Source: Exiguobacterium sp. s124
GTDB taxonomy: Bacteria; Bacillota; Bacilli; Exiguobacteriales; Exiguobacteriaceae
Length of the DNA: 64,000 bases
Direction: 5' to 3'
Assembly (NCBI RefSeq): GCF_018617485.1
Contig: NZ_JACSKH010000002.1
Location: forward strand, 186,001-250,000
Shown here: positions 55,942 through 63,212 of the stretch, piece by piece
Layout of the letters: every line of letters starts with the position of its first letter
Position numbering within the stretch: position 1 is the stretch's first letter
The notes under the pieces: model-generated
Seen by the model: the letters and a program-made list of their open reading frames with translations, nothing else
The model's database searches: none
Told to the model about the DNA's origin: nothing
Translations under genes and position numbers: made by a program

Positions 55942-57030
55942 ATGCTGAAAGGCTATACATACCGGCTCTACCCGACGCCTGCACAGGCCGAGTTCCTCAT
56001 CAAGACCATCGGCTGCACACGCTTCATCTACAACAAGCTGCTCGAGGACCGGATCGCCATCCGCGAGGAGGCGAAGGCGGGGAGCGGAACGAGACGGAAA
56101 CCGGCGACACCCGCCTCCTACAAGCCCCTCTTCCCGTTCCTCGCCGAGGCGGACAGCCTCGCGCTCGCGAACGCGAAGCTGAACCTCGACACCGCGTTCG
56201 CGAAGTTCTTCGCCGGGACGGGCGGCTTCCCGGTGTTCAAATCGAGACGGCGGTCGCGCGCCTCCTACACGACGAACAACCAGCATGGCACGATCCGCAT
56301 CGAGGCGGGCAAGGTCCGTCTGCCGAAGGTCGGGTTCGTGCGGTTCACACAACATCGCCCGTTCGAGGGCGTCATCCGGTCTGCGACGGTCTCGATGACC
56401 AAGACGGGCAAGTTCTTCATCTCCATCCTCGTCAAACAGGAGGATGAACCATGGATTCCGGTCGAGCATAAGGTCGGCATCGATCTCGGTTTGGAACATT
56501 TCGCCGTCATGACGAACGACACGATGGTCTCGGAGAAAATCGAAAACCCACGTTTCCTTCGACAATCCGAAGCGAAGGTCAAGAAGGCGCAACGCGCGCT
56601 GTCACGCAAGAAAATCGGGAGCAAGAACCGTGAGAAGGCCAGGCTGATCCTCGCCAAGAAACACGAAAAGATTGCCAACCAACGCAAGGACTTCCTTCAC
56701 AAACTGTCAAGACGGATCGTTGACGAGAACCAAGTCATCGTCGTGGAGACATTGAAGTCGAAGGACATGATTAAGGATCACAAGGTGGCGAAGTCCATCG
56801 GAGATGTCAGTTGGTACGAGTTCGTCCGGCAACTCGAGTACAAATCAAACTTCTACGGACGGACGCTCATCAAGGCAAATCAATGGTTCGCATCCACTCA
56901 AATCTGTTCCACTTGCGGCTTAAAAGGCGAGAAGAAGGCGATGGATGTCCGTGAATGGACGTGTGCCTGTGGCGCGCATCATGACCGTGACATCAACGCA
57001 AGCATCAACCTGTTGATGTTGGCAAACTAA
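55942..57030 (+). CDS. tnpB: TnpB family RNA-guided endonuclease
   Basis: 362-aa TnpB. An N-terminal HTH_OrfB region (KGYTYRLYPTPAQAEFLIKT), a wedge domain, then a RuvC nuclease with the triad Asp181 (GIDLGLEHFAVM), Glu269 (VIVVETLKSKDM) and Asp350 (HHDRDINAS). The zinc site is CSTCG at 322-325 and CAC at 341-343; most TnpBs have CxxC at the second site, so the CxC here is a small deviation. Length and motifs are intact, so it may be active. GC near 58-60% and clustered GC-rich codons mark it as foreign. ATG 55942 follows GGGAGGAGGG. Confidence 0.9.
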   Translation: MLKGYTYRLYPTPAQAEFLIKTIGCTRFIYNKLLEDRIAIREEAKAGSGTRRKPATPASYKPLFPFLAEADSLALANAKLNLDTAFAKFFAGTGGFPVFKSRRRSRASYTTNNQHGTIRIEAGKVRLPKVGFVRFTQHRPFEGVIRSATVSMTKTGKFFISILVKQEDEPWIPVEHKVGIDLGLEHFAVMTNDTMVSEKIENPRFLRQSEAKVKKAQRALSRKKIGSKNREKARLILAKKHEKIANQRKDFLHKLSRRIVDENQVIVVETLKSKDMIKDHKVAKSIGDVSWYEFVRQLEYKSNFYGRTLIKANQWFASTQICSTCGLKGEKKAMDVREWTCACGAHHDRDINASINLLMLAN

Positions 57031-57155
57031 AACGAATTCCTTCAGGGTGGGAACCACCCGACGAGCTTGGTAAATAATCGTGGCTAATAAAAGTACGGTC
57101 TTCCCAAGAAGCTCCCACTTCAATGTGCGAAGCAAATAAGTGGCGAGTAGTTCAC
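57031..57155 (+). ncRNA. Right-end omega RNA (reRNA) scaffold of TnpB
   Basis: Downstream of tnpB lie GGGTG-GGAA-CACCC, GACGAGCTTGG and the final hairpin ending TTCAC, the arrangement of the TnpB guide RNA scaffold. The scaffold may begin inside tnpB. The guide would be the flanking DNA from 57156 (TCGAGTCGTTTTTCC...), which is the end of the acetyltransferase gene. Confidence 0.55.
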
Positions 57156-57676
57156 TCGAGTCGTTTTTCCATGCGAATGTCGGACCAAAATTGACCGTCC
57201 CAATAAGTGAATTGTTCGATTCGTCCAATTTCTTCATAACCGAGCTTCGTATAAAGGCGGTGGGCCGCATGGTTAAAGGCGAATACGCCGAGTTCCATAC
57301 GTGGTGTCCCTTGGACTCGTAGTCTTTCTTCTAATAAACGGAGGGCCTCCGTGCCGACACCTTTCCCGCGTCCGGTTGCTTCCCCAATGACAAAACCGAG
57401 CCAGGCCGTACCATGTTCTTGATGATACAGATGGGGTGGGTCATACATGACGTTCATTTCGCCGACGAGATGGTCATCTGCGTAGATGAGAAAAATATCA
57501 TGTGTCAGGAGACGTTCCTCTAGGTCATCGAGCGTCATTTCATAATGAGCGGTCAATTCTTCTTCGGATCGGCTCGGGCGAATCAAGTGTACAATCTGTG
57601 GGTCATTATTCCAGCGATTGAAAGTGTCGACGAGTTCGTCGGATGCTGTTGTAAGTGGAACAAGCGAGATGTTGAT
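57152..57676 (-). CDS. GNAT acetyltransferase with apparent AUC start
   Basis: 174-aa GNAT enzyme if read from ATC at 57676: INISLVPLTTASDELVDTFN at the start, then DDHLVGEMNVMYD and the acetyl-CoA loop WLGFVIGEATGRGKGVGTEALRLLEER, ending WSDIRMEKRLE. AAGGAGA lies 7 bases before the ATC, and an in-frame TGA lies two codons upstream. No ATG, GTG or TTG occurs before TTG 57586, which would cut off 30 native-looking residues. So either AUC starts translation or the start codon is mutated. The stop (TGA) is formed by the last bases of the IS element. It follows the diacylglycerol-kinase-like gene by 57 bp. Confidence 0.7.
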   Translation of the reverse strand: MNISLVPLTTASDELVDTFNRWNNDPQIVHLIRPSRSEEELTAHYEMTLDDLEERLLTHDIFLIYADDHLVGEMNVMYDPPHLYHQEHGTAWLGFVIGEATGRGKGVGTEALRLLEERLRVQGTPRMELGVFAFNHAAHRLYTKLGYEEIGRIEQFTYWDGQFWSDIRMEKRLE

Positions 57677-57733
57677 AAGTCATTCTCCTTTCTCGCTTAA
57701 CAACATTCGATTCGATTGATCAAACTCCTTCTC

Positions 57734-58618
57734 TTAGACAGGTTTCAACACGTTTAAATGACTCGGCAAAATTTCAAATGTGAATGGCAACGTTCCGCCT
57801 GTATCGCCATCTGCATTTACGGGGAGAGACTCAGGAGATGTCACTTTCACCTGTTTCGTACAGAATGACGTGACGCTATCTGTTTCTTTTAACTTTCCTG
57901 TGAAGAGAGCAGGCGTTAATTGAAGGGCATCTTTTAAACCGAGCTCTTCAAAAATATAGACGTGCAGCAACCCGTCGTTCAGTCGCGCGTCTGGCTCAAA
58001 ATTCTCAAATCCTCCGACCGAGTTCGTCAAGGCGATGACGACGAGGTACGCTTCACCATCAAATTGGCCATCCTCACTTTCAATCGCCAACTCATATGGG
58101 CTGTGTTCACGGAACGCCTTCACGCCTTCGATCAAATAAGCGAACGGTCCCCATTTTGTCTTTTCTTCCACACTCACTTCATCGACGGCCTCGGCAATGA
58201 GCCCGATCGCGATGACGTTCATAAAATAGCCATTCTCATATTTTCCGATATCCATCGGTGTCGGTTCAGCATCATGAAGTGCTTCAATCGCTTTTTTAGG
58301 ATCACTCGGAACACCGAGTGCGCGGGCGAGGTCGTTGACTGTACCGAGTGGGATAATTCCGAAGTCAGGGCGATGGGGCGCCTCGGCAAGTCCGGTGACT
58401 GCTTCGTTTAACGTTCCATCTCCACCCATCGCGATGACGGCTTTATATTGCTTTTCCGCTGCTTCTCGTGCGAAATTCGTTGCATCTTGTTCTTTCTCGG
58501 TGAAGCGGACATCGACGTGTCCATATCGTTCGCGCAACACCTCCTCGGCATGTGTCGCGTGTTGCTCCCCCAATTCTTTTCCTGAGGATGGATTGACGAT
58601 TAACATGACTTTGTCCAT
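57734..58618 (-). CDS. Diacylglycerol/lipid kinase family protein (YegS/DagK-like)
   Basis: 294-aa DAGK_cat protein. The N-terminal VMLIVNPSSGKELG and the nucleotide loop VIAMGGDGTLNEAVTGLA are diagnostic; FGIIPLGTVNDLARALGVP and the C-terminal PLPFTFEILPSHL-like beta domain follow. It phosphorylates diacylglycerol or a related lipid. ATG 58618 follows AAAAGGAGAT. The acetyltransferase follows on the same strand. Confidence 0.88.
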   Translation of the reverse strand: MDKVMLIVNPSSGKELGEQHATHAEEVLRERYGHVDVRFTEKEQDATNFAREAAEKQYKAVIAMGGDGTLNEAVTGLAEAPHRPDFGIIPLGTVNDLARALGVPSDPKKAIEALHDAEPTPMDIGKYENGYFMNVIAIGLIAEAVDEVSVEEKTKWGPFAYLIEGVKAFREHSPYELAIESEDGQFDGEAYLVVIALTNSVGGFENFEPDARLNDGLLHVYIFEELGLKDALQLTPALFTGKLKETDSVTSFCTKQVKVTSPESLPVNADGDTGGTLPFTFEILPSHLNVLKPV

Positions 58619-58684
58619 TCCGGCATATCTCCTTTTCAGTTCGAATACTGTCCTTTATTCCCGTCTACGAAATCGGCTACTCCT

Positions 58685-58735
58685 AAAAAATCCCCATGAC
58701 CGTCAGCATGTTCGGGCTGACCATCACGGGGATTT
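58685..58735 (-). terminator. Terminator of the gene at 58751
   Basis: Arms of 20 bp (AAATCCCC...GTCAGC and complement, three mismatches) with an 8-nt loop, then T6 on the minus strand. Confidence 0.85.
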
Positions 58736-58750
58736 GAGCGTTTATCGAGT

Positions 58751-59125
58751 TTAATAATGACGAAATGCGGACATATCTAAATGACTTGCTTCAGACTCAT
58801 CAACAGCGAGCTCGATGCGCAGATGTTCATGAAACGGAGAGGCGAGGGCGCCCATGCACGCGACGGGTTCATGGTCAGGGACCGGTGATTTACGTTTCGT
58901 TTTGACGAATAAATAATCCGATCGCTTCAACGTCAACAAGAAACGTTCCACGGCATGCGGTTCACGGGTCACGTTTGGCCAAGGTAAATGATTGAATAAT
59001 AAAAAGACCGCGCCTTCTTTTTCGAGCGCATAGTCCGGTGCGATGCCTTCCCGATTCAACAAATCGATGACAGCATGCAAAAACTCCCGTTTAATCGTCA
59101 ATGATATTTCGTAATACTCACGCAT
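58751..59125 (-). CDS. Protein of unknown function, 124 aa
   Basis: 124-aa soluble protein, MREYYEISLTIKREFLHAVIDLLNREGIAPDYALEKEG at the start; no family recognised. The sequence alternates strands and helices and ends in an acidic stretch (LAVDESEASHLDMSAF). ATG 59125 with AAAGGGTGG upstream is chosen over a GTG that overlaps the ribosome site. It stands alone, with its own terminator, divergent from the MarR gene. Confidence 0.7.
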   Translation of the reverse strand: MREYYEISLTIKREFLHAVIDLLNREGIAPDYALEKEGAVFLLFNHLPWPNVTREPHAVERFLLTLKRSDYLFVKTKRKSPVPDHEPVACMGALASPFHEHLRIELAVDESEASHLDMSAFRHY

Positions 59126-59200
59126 ACGGTCCACCCTTTCTTAAAATCACAATACTACCATTCTAAACGTTTCCGACATAGGCGACAACGAAGAAGTTCC

Positions 59201-59236
59201 TTGACGAAGTATTTTTCCCGGCTTATACTGCATAAG
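59201..59236 (+). promoter_or_regulatory. Promoter and inverted repeat of the MarR gene
   Basis: TTGACG (59201-59206), 17 bp, TATACT (59224-59229). CTTAT-ACTGC-ATAAG (59222-59236) overlaps the -10 box and is a candidate autoregulatory operator. Confidence 0.6.
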
Positions 59237-59284
59237 TCCTGCTATACTAGTGATATATGATGAACGAATTGAGGTGAAACCGAC

Positions 59285-59716
59285 ATGATTGAATCCCTTG
59301 AATTGAAGGCGTGGGTCGTTCTCGCACGAACGATGGATGCCATCAGCGATCGTGTGAAAGAAGATTTGCGACGCCACCAGTTAAATTCAACAGAGTTCGG
59401 TGTTTTATCAGTACTGTATAAACGAGGAGACACCCCTTTACAACAAATCGGGGACCAGATTTTGATTACAAGTGGTAGCGTGACATACGTCATCGACAAG
59501 TTGGAGAAGCGTGGACTGATTGAACGAATCGCTTGCCCGTCTGACCGTCGCGTCACATACGCCTCGTTAACGGAAGATGGAAAGGCGCTCATGGATGTCG
59601 TCTATCCACAGCACATCGAAATCTTCAAAGATATATATGGACCGTTAAGTGATGAAGAGACGGAACAATTGATTTCGTTATTGAAGCGAGTCGGTTATAA
59701 CGCAGCGGGCAAATAA
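59285..59716 (+). CDS. MarR family transcriptional regulator
   Basis: 143-aa MarR-type winged helix: LNSTEFGVLSVLYKRGDTPLQQIGDQILITSGSVTYVIDKLEKRGLIERIACPSDRRVTYASLTEDGKAL. It has one Cys, beside the wing. It is close in pattern to MhqR/YkvE, which represses azoreductases and dioxygenases; an azoreductase gene follows 120 bp downstream, the probable target. ATG 59285 follows TGAGGTGAAAC. Confidence 0.9.
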   Translation: MIESLELKAWVVLARTMDAISDRVKEDLRRHQLNSTEFGVLSVLYKRGDTPLQQIGDQILITSGSVTYVIDKLEKRGLIERIACPSDRRVTYASLTEDGKALMDVVYPQHIEIFKDIYGPLSDEETEQLISLLKRVGYNAAGK

Positions 59717-59732
59717 AGCCCGTTGCTTTTTT
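59702..59732 (+). terminator. Terminator of the MarR gene
   Basis: GCAGCGGGC / GCCCGTTGC with a 7-nt loop and T6; the 5' arm is within the end of the gene. Confidence 0.85.
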
Positions 59733-59757
59733 CATTAATATCTTGAAGTTAAAATAA

Positions 59758-59786
59758 TTGACGATGAGATATACAGATGATATAGT
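59758..59786 (+). promoter_or_regulatory. Promoter of the azoreductase gene
   Basis: TTGACG, 17 bp, TATAGT (59781-59786). An AGTT/AACT repeat just downstream (59784-59793) could be part of an operator. Confidence 0.6.
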
Positions 59787-59837
59787 TCTAACTGTTATTG
59801 AAAAAAATTAGAGATTACCTAAATGGAGGATTACACG

Positions 59838-60473
59838 ATGACTAAAGTATTATATGTATCGGCTAACCCGAAACCAACTGAACTTTCATACAGCAAACAA
59901 GTAGCAGAAACATTCGTATCAACACTCAAGGCTGAAAATTCAGCACTCGAAGTAGAAGCAATTGAACTCTACGATGTCGATGTGCAAGAAATCGACGGAG
60001 ACGTGCTTAGCGCATGGGGCAAATTCGCGTCAGGTGAAGCACTTACGGACGTAGAAGCGAAAAAAGTAGGAACAATGAGTAGCATGCTCGAGAAGTTCAT
60101 GGAAGCGGACCTTTATGTATTCGCAACGCCAATGTGGAACTTCTTCTTCCCAGCACGTATGAAAATGTTCCTCGACAGCGTACTCATGGCAGGAAAAACG
60201 TTCCGTTACACGGAGCAAGGTCCTGTCGGCTTGCTTGAAAACAAACAAGCGATCCACATCCAAGGAACAGGTGGAATCTATACAGGAACAGACCTTAACT
60301 TTGCAGACGCATACCTTCGCCAAGCGCTCGCATTCGTCGGTGTTTCTGAAGTGACGACGGTAGCAGTTGAAGGGATGAACCAATACCCAGACAAAATCGA
60401 AGAAATCGTTGCAGACGCGAAAGCGAAAGCAGAAGCACTTGCGAAAGAAGTTGCAGGCGCAGTAACGGTATAA
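59838..60473 (+). CDS. azoR: FMN-dependent NADH-azoreductase
   Basis: 211-aa flavodoxin-fold enzyme. KVLYVSANPKPTELSYSKQVAETFV at the start, then MEADLYVFATPMWNFFFPARMKMFLDSVLMAGKTFRYTEQGPVGLLENKQAIHIQGTGGIY, the AzoR signature. It reduces quinones and azo dyes by two electrons. ATG 59838 follows GGAGG; the ATG at 59823 is part of that site. Likely repressed by the upstream MarR protein. Confidence 0.9.
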   Translation: MTKVLYVSANPKPTELSYSKQVAETFVSTLKAENSALEVEAIELYDVDVQEIDGDVLSAWGKFASGEALTDVEAKKVGTMSSMLEKFMEADLYVFATPMWNFFFPARMKMFLDSVLMAGKTFRYTEQGPVGLLENKQAIHIQGTGGIYTGTDLNFADAYLRQALAFVGVSEVTTVAVEGMNQYPDKIEEIVADAKAKAEALAKEVAGAVTV

Positions 60474-60477
60474 TACG

Positions 60478-60505
60478 AAAGACGAGTCGGTTGACTCGTC
60501 TTTTT
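60478..60505 (+). terminator. Terminator of azoR
   Basis: AAAGACGAGTC-GGTT-GACTCGTCTTT with T5. Confidence 0.9.
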
Positions 60506-60552
60506 GTATGCATACATTTTGGGTATGATACAGAAGGAAAGGGGAGTATGCA

Positions 60553-61230
60553 ATGGGAGAACAGTTATCGAGTCGATTACTTGGGGATTGGACAGACATC
60601 ATTCAAGATGAGATGAGTCAGCCTTATTTTCAACAGTTGAAACAATTCGTCGATCAAGCGTATGAAGAGACGATCGTTTACCCAAATCGGGAAGACATTT
60701 GGAACGCATTTATTTACACGAAATTTAGTGACGTGAAATGCGTTATTTTAGGGCAAGATCCGTATCATGGACCGAACCAAGCGCATGGACTCAGTTTTTC
60801 GGTACAGGATGGAGTGCGATTCCCACCGTCGTTACGAAATATCTTTCAAGAACTTAAGGATGACATTGGCTGTGACACTCCGAAGAGCGGGAATTTAGAG
60901 AAGTGGGCGAAACAGGGAGTCCTCCTCTTGAATACAGCGCTCACGGTCGAAGCAGGGAAGGCGGGCTCACACCGTGGGAAAGGGTGGGAACAATTCACCG
61001 ACTCGGTGATTGAGCGACTCGGGCGTCGTGAAGAGCCGATTGTATTCATCCTCTGGGGAAATGACGCAAAGAAAAAAATGAAGTGGATCGGAGAGCAGCA
61101 TAAAGTGCTCACATCCGTTCATCCGAGCCCATTATCATCCCATCGTGGATTTTTTGGGTCAAAGCCGTTTTCTCAAGTGAATGATGCTCTAAACGAGTGG
61201 GGGCAGTCCCCGATTGATTGGTGTCTCTGA
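60553..61230 (+). CDS. ung: Uracil-DNA glycosylase
   Basis: 225-aa family 1 UDG. The water-activating loop is CVILGQDPYHGPNQAHGLSFSV, and the minor-groove loop HPSPLSSHRGFFGSKPFSQVNDAL; VLLLNTALTVEAGKAGSHRGKGWEQFTD is also conserved. It removes uracil from DNA. ATG 60553 follows AAAGGGGAG. Confidence 0.95.
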   Translation: MGEQLSSRLLGDWTDIIQDEMSQPYFQQLKQFVDQAYEETIVYPNREDIWNAFIYTKFSDVKCVILGQDPYHGPNQAHGLSFSVQDGVRFPPSLRNIFQELKDDIGCDTPKSGNLEKWAKQGVLLLNTALTVEAGKAGSHRGKGWEQFTDSVIERLGRREEPIVFILWGNDAKKKMKWIGEQHKVLTSVHPSPLSSHRGFFGSKPFSQVNDALNEWGQSPIDWCL

Positions 61231-61260
61231 CAGTCTACGAAAATTCGTAGGCTGTTTTTT
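61230..61260 (+). terminator. Terminator of ung
   Basis: ACAGTCTACGAA-AA-TTCGTAGGCTGT (one G-U pair) with T6. Confidence 0.88.
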
Positions 61261-61261
61261 G

Positions 61262-61290
61262 TTGACGCGTCGAAAAACCTTTGATACAGT
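61262..61290 (+). promoter_or_regulatory. Promoter of the T-box / phhA unit
   Basis: TTGACG (61262-61267), 17 bp, TACAGT (61285-61290). The 380-bp space up to phhA is filled by this promoter and the T-box leader. Confidence 0.6.
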
Positions 61291-61379
61291 AACTAACAAG
61301 ACGTCACTTTAGTGCTTAAAAGCATATATGCATAACAGCATAACTGTATAAAAGATAAACATGTATACGCAATAGAAGC

Positions 61380-61589
61380 GAAGAAGGAACCGAAGTAGAG
61401 ACATCTTCCCTGGCCCAGAGAGCGTGTGGTGCTGCGAACACGCCCAAAAGATGAATCGAATTACAGTTCCCGAGCTCTCATGATTGAGCGGTCCCCCGTT
61501 ATCGGATTAAGCGGCTAGAGATTCTCTAGCAACCAGGGTGGTACCGCGGCTTTGTCGTCCCTATCGATCTAATCGATAGGGACTTTTTT
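61380..61589 (+). ncRNA. T-box leader, specifier probably tyrosine (TAC)
   Basis: Stem I base GGAAC (61386-61390) / GTTCC (61466-61470); AGTAGA (61394-61399) forms the S-turn; CATCTT / AAGATG closes the specifier loop. TAC (61462-61464) is followed by A and the base helix, the expected specifier place. T-box AGGGTGGTACCGCGG is at 61535-61549. The terminator GTCCCTATCGAT / ATCGATAGGGAC with T6 is at 61557-61589. Uncharged tRNA-Tyr would antiterminate and raise phhA expression. Confidence 0.88.
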
Positions 61590-61610
61590 GACTTTAAAGG
61601 AGGACTTCAC

Positions 61611-63167
61611 ATGTTGACACAATCGATTCCATCACATCTTGCCCCACATATTTCACCGCAGTTCTACAATGAGTACACACCGACGGATCACGCTGTCTGG
61701 CGCTTCGTCTTACGGTTGAACCTGCATACGTTAGAAGGGAAGGCGCATCCGTTTTACATCGAAGGATTAAAACGGACGGGAATGGGACCAGACCGATTGC
61801 CGAACGTCGAACAGATGACGGATGAAATGCGTGCGGCAGGATGGTCGACGGTCGCGGTGGATGGACTCATCCCTGGCGTTGCCTTCTTTGACTTCCAAGG
61901 GAACGGAATGTTGCCTGTCGCGACGGATATCCGGAAAGTCGAGAATATCTTATACAGCCCTGCACCTGACATCATTCATGAAGCGGCAGGCCACGCACCG
62001 ATGTTGATGGACCCGACATTTTCGGCAATCGTCAAACGCTTCGGTCAACTAGGGGCGAAGGCGTTCATGAACCGGGAAGAGCATGCTTCATTCGCGGCAT
62101 TGAAACGCTTGACGATCGTGAAAGAGAATGCCAATTCAACGGAACAAGACATCGAGGCGGCAGAACGAGCGGTCCATGAAGCGAAAGCACAAGTGACCGG
62201 GTTTTCAGAGGCGCAACAAGTTGCACGCATCTTTTGGTGGACGGTTGAATTTGGATTGATTGGCGACCTCGAGCGTCCAATGATTTACGGCGCAGGTCTC
62301 TTGTCATCTGTTGGCGAAAGCCGTCACTGCTTGACCGACGCGGTCGTCAAACATCCGTTTGACTTGGAGCATGCGTTACAGACGAAGCAAGACGTGACGA
62401 ATATGCAAAAAGAACTGTTCGTCATTCCAGACTTTGAGACGCTCTCTTACGTCTTAGACGAATTAGAAGGGAGAATGGCGATTCGAAAAGGTGGGATTGA
62501 ATCTGTCTCGAAAGCATTGGCGTCGGGAAGTCAATCGACGCTTCGACTCGAAGATGGCTCTGAGCGCGTCGGAATCGTTCGCCATATGACAGAGTCGAAA
62601 GAACATACGCTCATTCAATGGGATGAATGCACGATTGTAAAAAATGGTCAATTCACGAAACGAGAACGTCACGGACTTCTCATTGTCCACGATACGGAAT
62701 CCGCACTAAATCGAGACGATCTCCTCGAAGGGATGACCATTCGTCAAGCATGTTCATCCGATACGATCCAAGACGTGACGATTCAGCTAGAAGGACGGAC
62801 GATTTCACTCGACTCGCTCGAAGTACACGTCGATTCGCTTCCATCGGTATTCCCTGGAACGACAGTGGAAGAATTAATGATCATTGAAAAGCCCGTGATC
62901 ATCGAGCGAGATGAACGTGTATGGACGAATGATGACCCAATGTTCAACCGCATTCACCTCATGCGTGAACGAGGGGAGTCGATTGATGGTCTCGTTCCAG
63001 ACATTTTATCTGAGCATCCAGACGCGTGGTTGTTACACATCGAATGTTTGGAACTAGTGGAAGACGAAGAGCTGAAGCAGGCGTTGATTGAACGCCTTGA
63101 AGCGTTGCGTCACACATCTCCATCCCGAAATGAATTGATCGGACGTGCGTTCGAACTGTTGCGTTAA
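61611..63167 (+). CDS. phhA: Aromatic amino acid hydroxylase (phenylalanine 4-monooxygenase)
   Basis: 518-aa pterin-dependent hydroxylase converting phenylalanine to tyrosine. The iron ligands are His123 and His128 (PDIIHEAAGHAPML) and Glu213 (FWWTVEFGLIGD). The catalytic domain ends near 290. A C-terminal 230 residues follow, which the short proteobacterial enzymes lack; similar long forms occur in Bacillus cereus. No pterin dehydratase (phhB) gene is adjacent. ATG 61611 follows AAAGGAGG. Regulated by the T-box leader upstream. Confidence 0.88.
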   Translation: MLTQSIPSHLAPHISPQFYNEYTPTDHAVWRFVLRLNLHTLEGKAHPFYIEGLKRTGMGPDRLPNVEQMTDEMRAAGWSTVAVDGLIPGVAFFDFQGNGMLPVATDIRKVENILYSPAPDIIHEAAGHAPMLMDPTFSAIVKRFGQLGAKAFMNREEHASFAALKRLTIVKENANSTEQDIEAAERAVHEAKAQVTGFSEAQQVARIFWWTVEFGLIGDLERPMIYGAGLLSSVGESRHCLTDAVVKHPFDLEHALQTKQDVTNMQKELFVIPDFETLSYVLDELEGRMAIRKGGIESVSKALASGSQSTLRLEDGSERVGIVRHMTESKEHTLIQWDECTIVKNGQFTKRERHGLLIVHDTESALNRDDLLEGMTIRQACSSDTIQDVTIQLEGRTISLDSLEVHVDSLPSVFPGTTVEELMIIEKPVIIERDERVWTNDDPMFNRIHLMRERGESIDGLVPDILSEHPDAWLLHIECLELVEDEELKQALIERLEALRHTSPSRNELIGRAFELLR

Positions 63168-63168
63168 C

Positions 63169-63212
63169 AAAAATAAGCGACGTTCCCTAAAAGAGAACGT
63201 CGCTTATTTTTT
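63169..63212. terminator. Bidirectional terminator
   Basis: AAAATAAGCGACGTTC / GAACGTCGCTTATTTT, perfect 16-bp arms, with A- and T-runs, between phhA and the convergent hydrolase. Confidence 0.92.

Larger units (their letters stand above)
55742..57155 (+). mobile_element. IS200/IS605-type element with tnpB only (IS1341-like)
   Basis: Element with tnpB but no tnpA. The left end is GC-rich and folds into a large imperfect hairpin (55742-55807, GGCGAGAATTC...GATGAATCGCC). The right end carries a hairpin CTCCCACTT / AAGTGGCGAG (57112-57147) and ends GTAGTTCAC at 57155, a usual IS605-family terminus. GC content is clearly above that of its neighbours. The right end is firm; the left end is an estimate between 55733 and 55750. 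ATTCTCCCTCC occurs twice, 120 bp apart, in the left part. Confidence 0.75.

Noticed and set aside
55708-56592. 294-residue open frame on the minus strand across the start of tnpB
   Set aside because: It is Arg- and Glu-rich low-complexity shadow of the GC-rich tnpB frame, with no ribosome site and running through the cbpA terminator.
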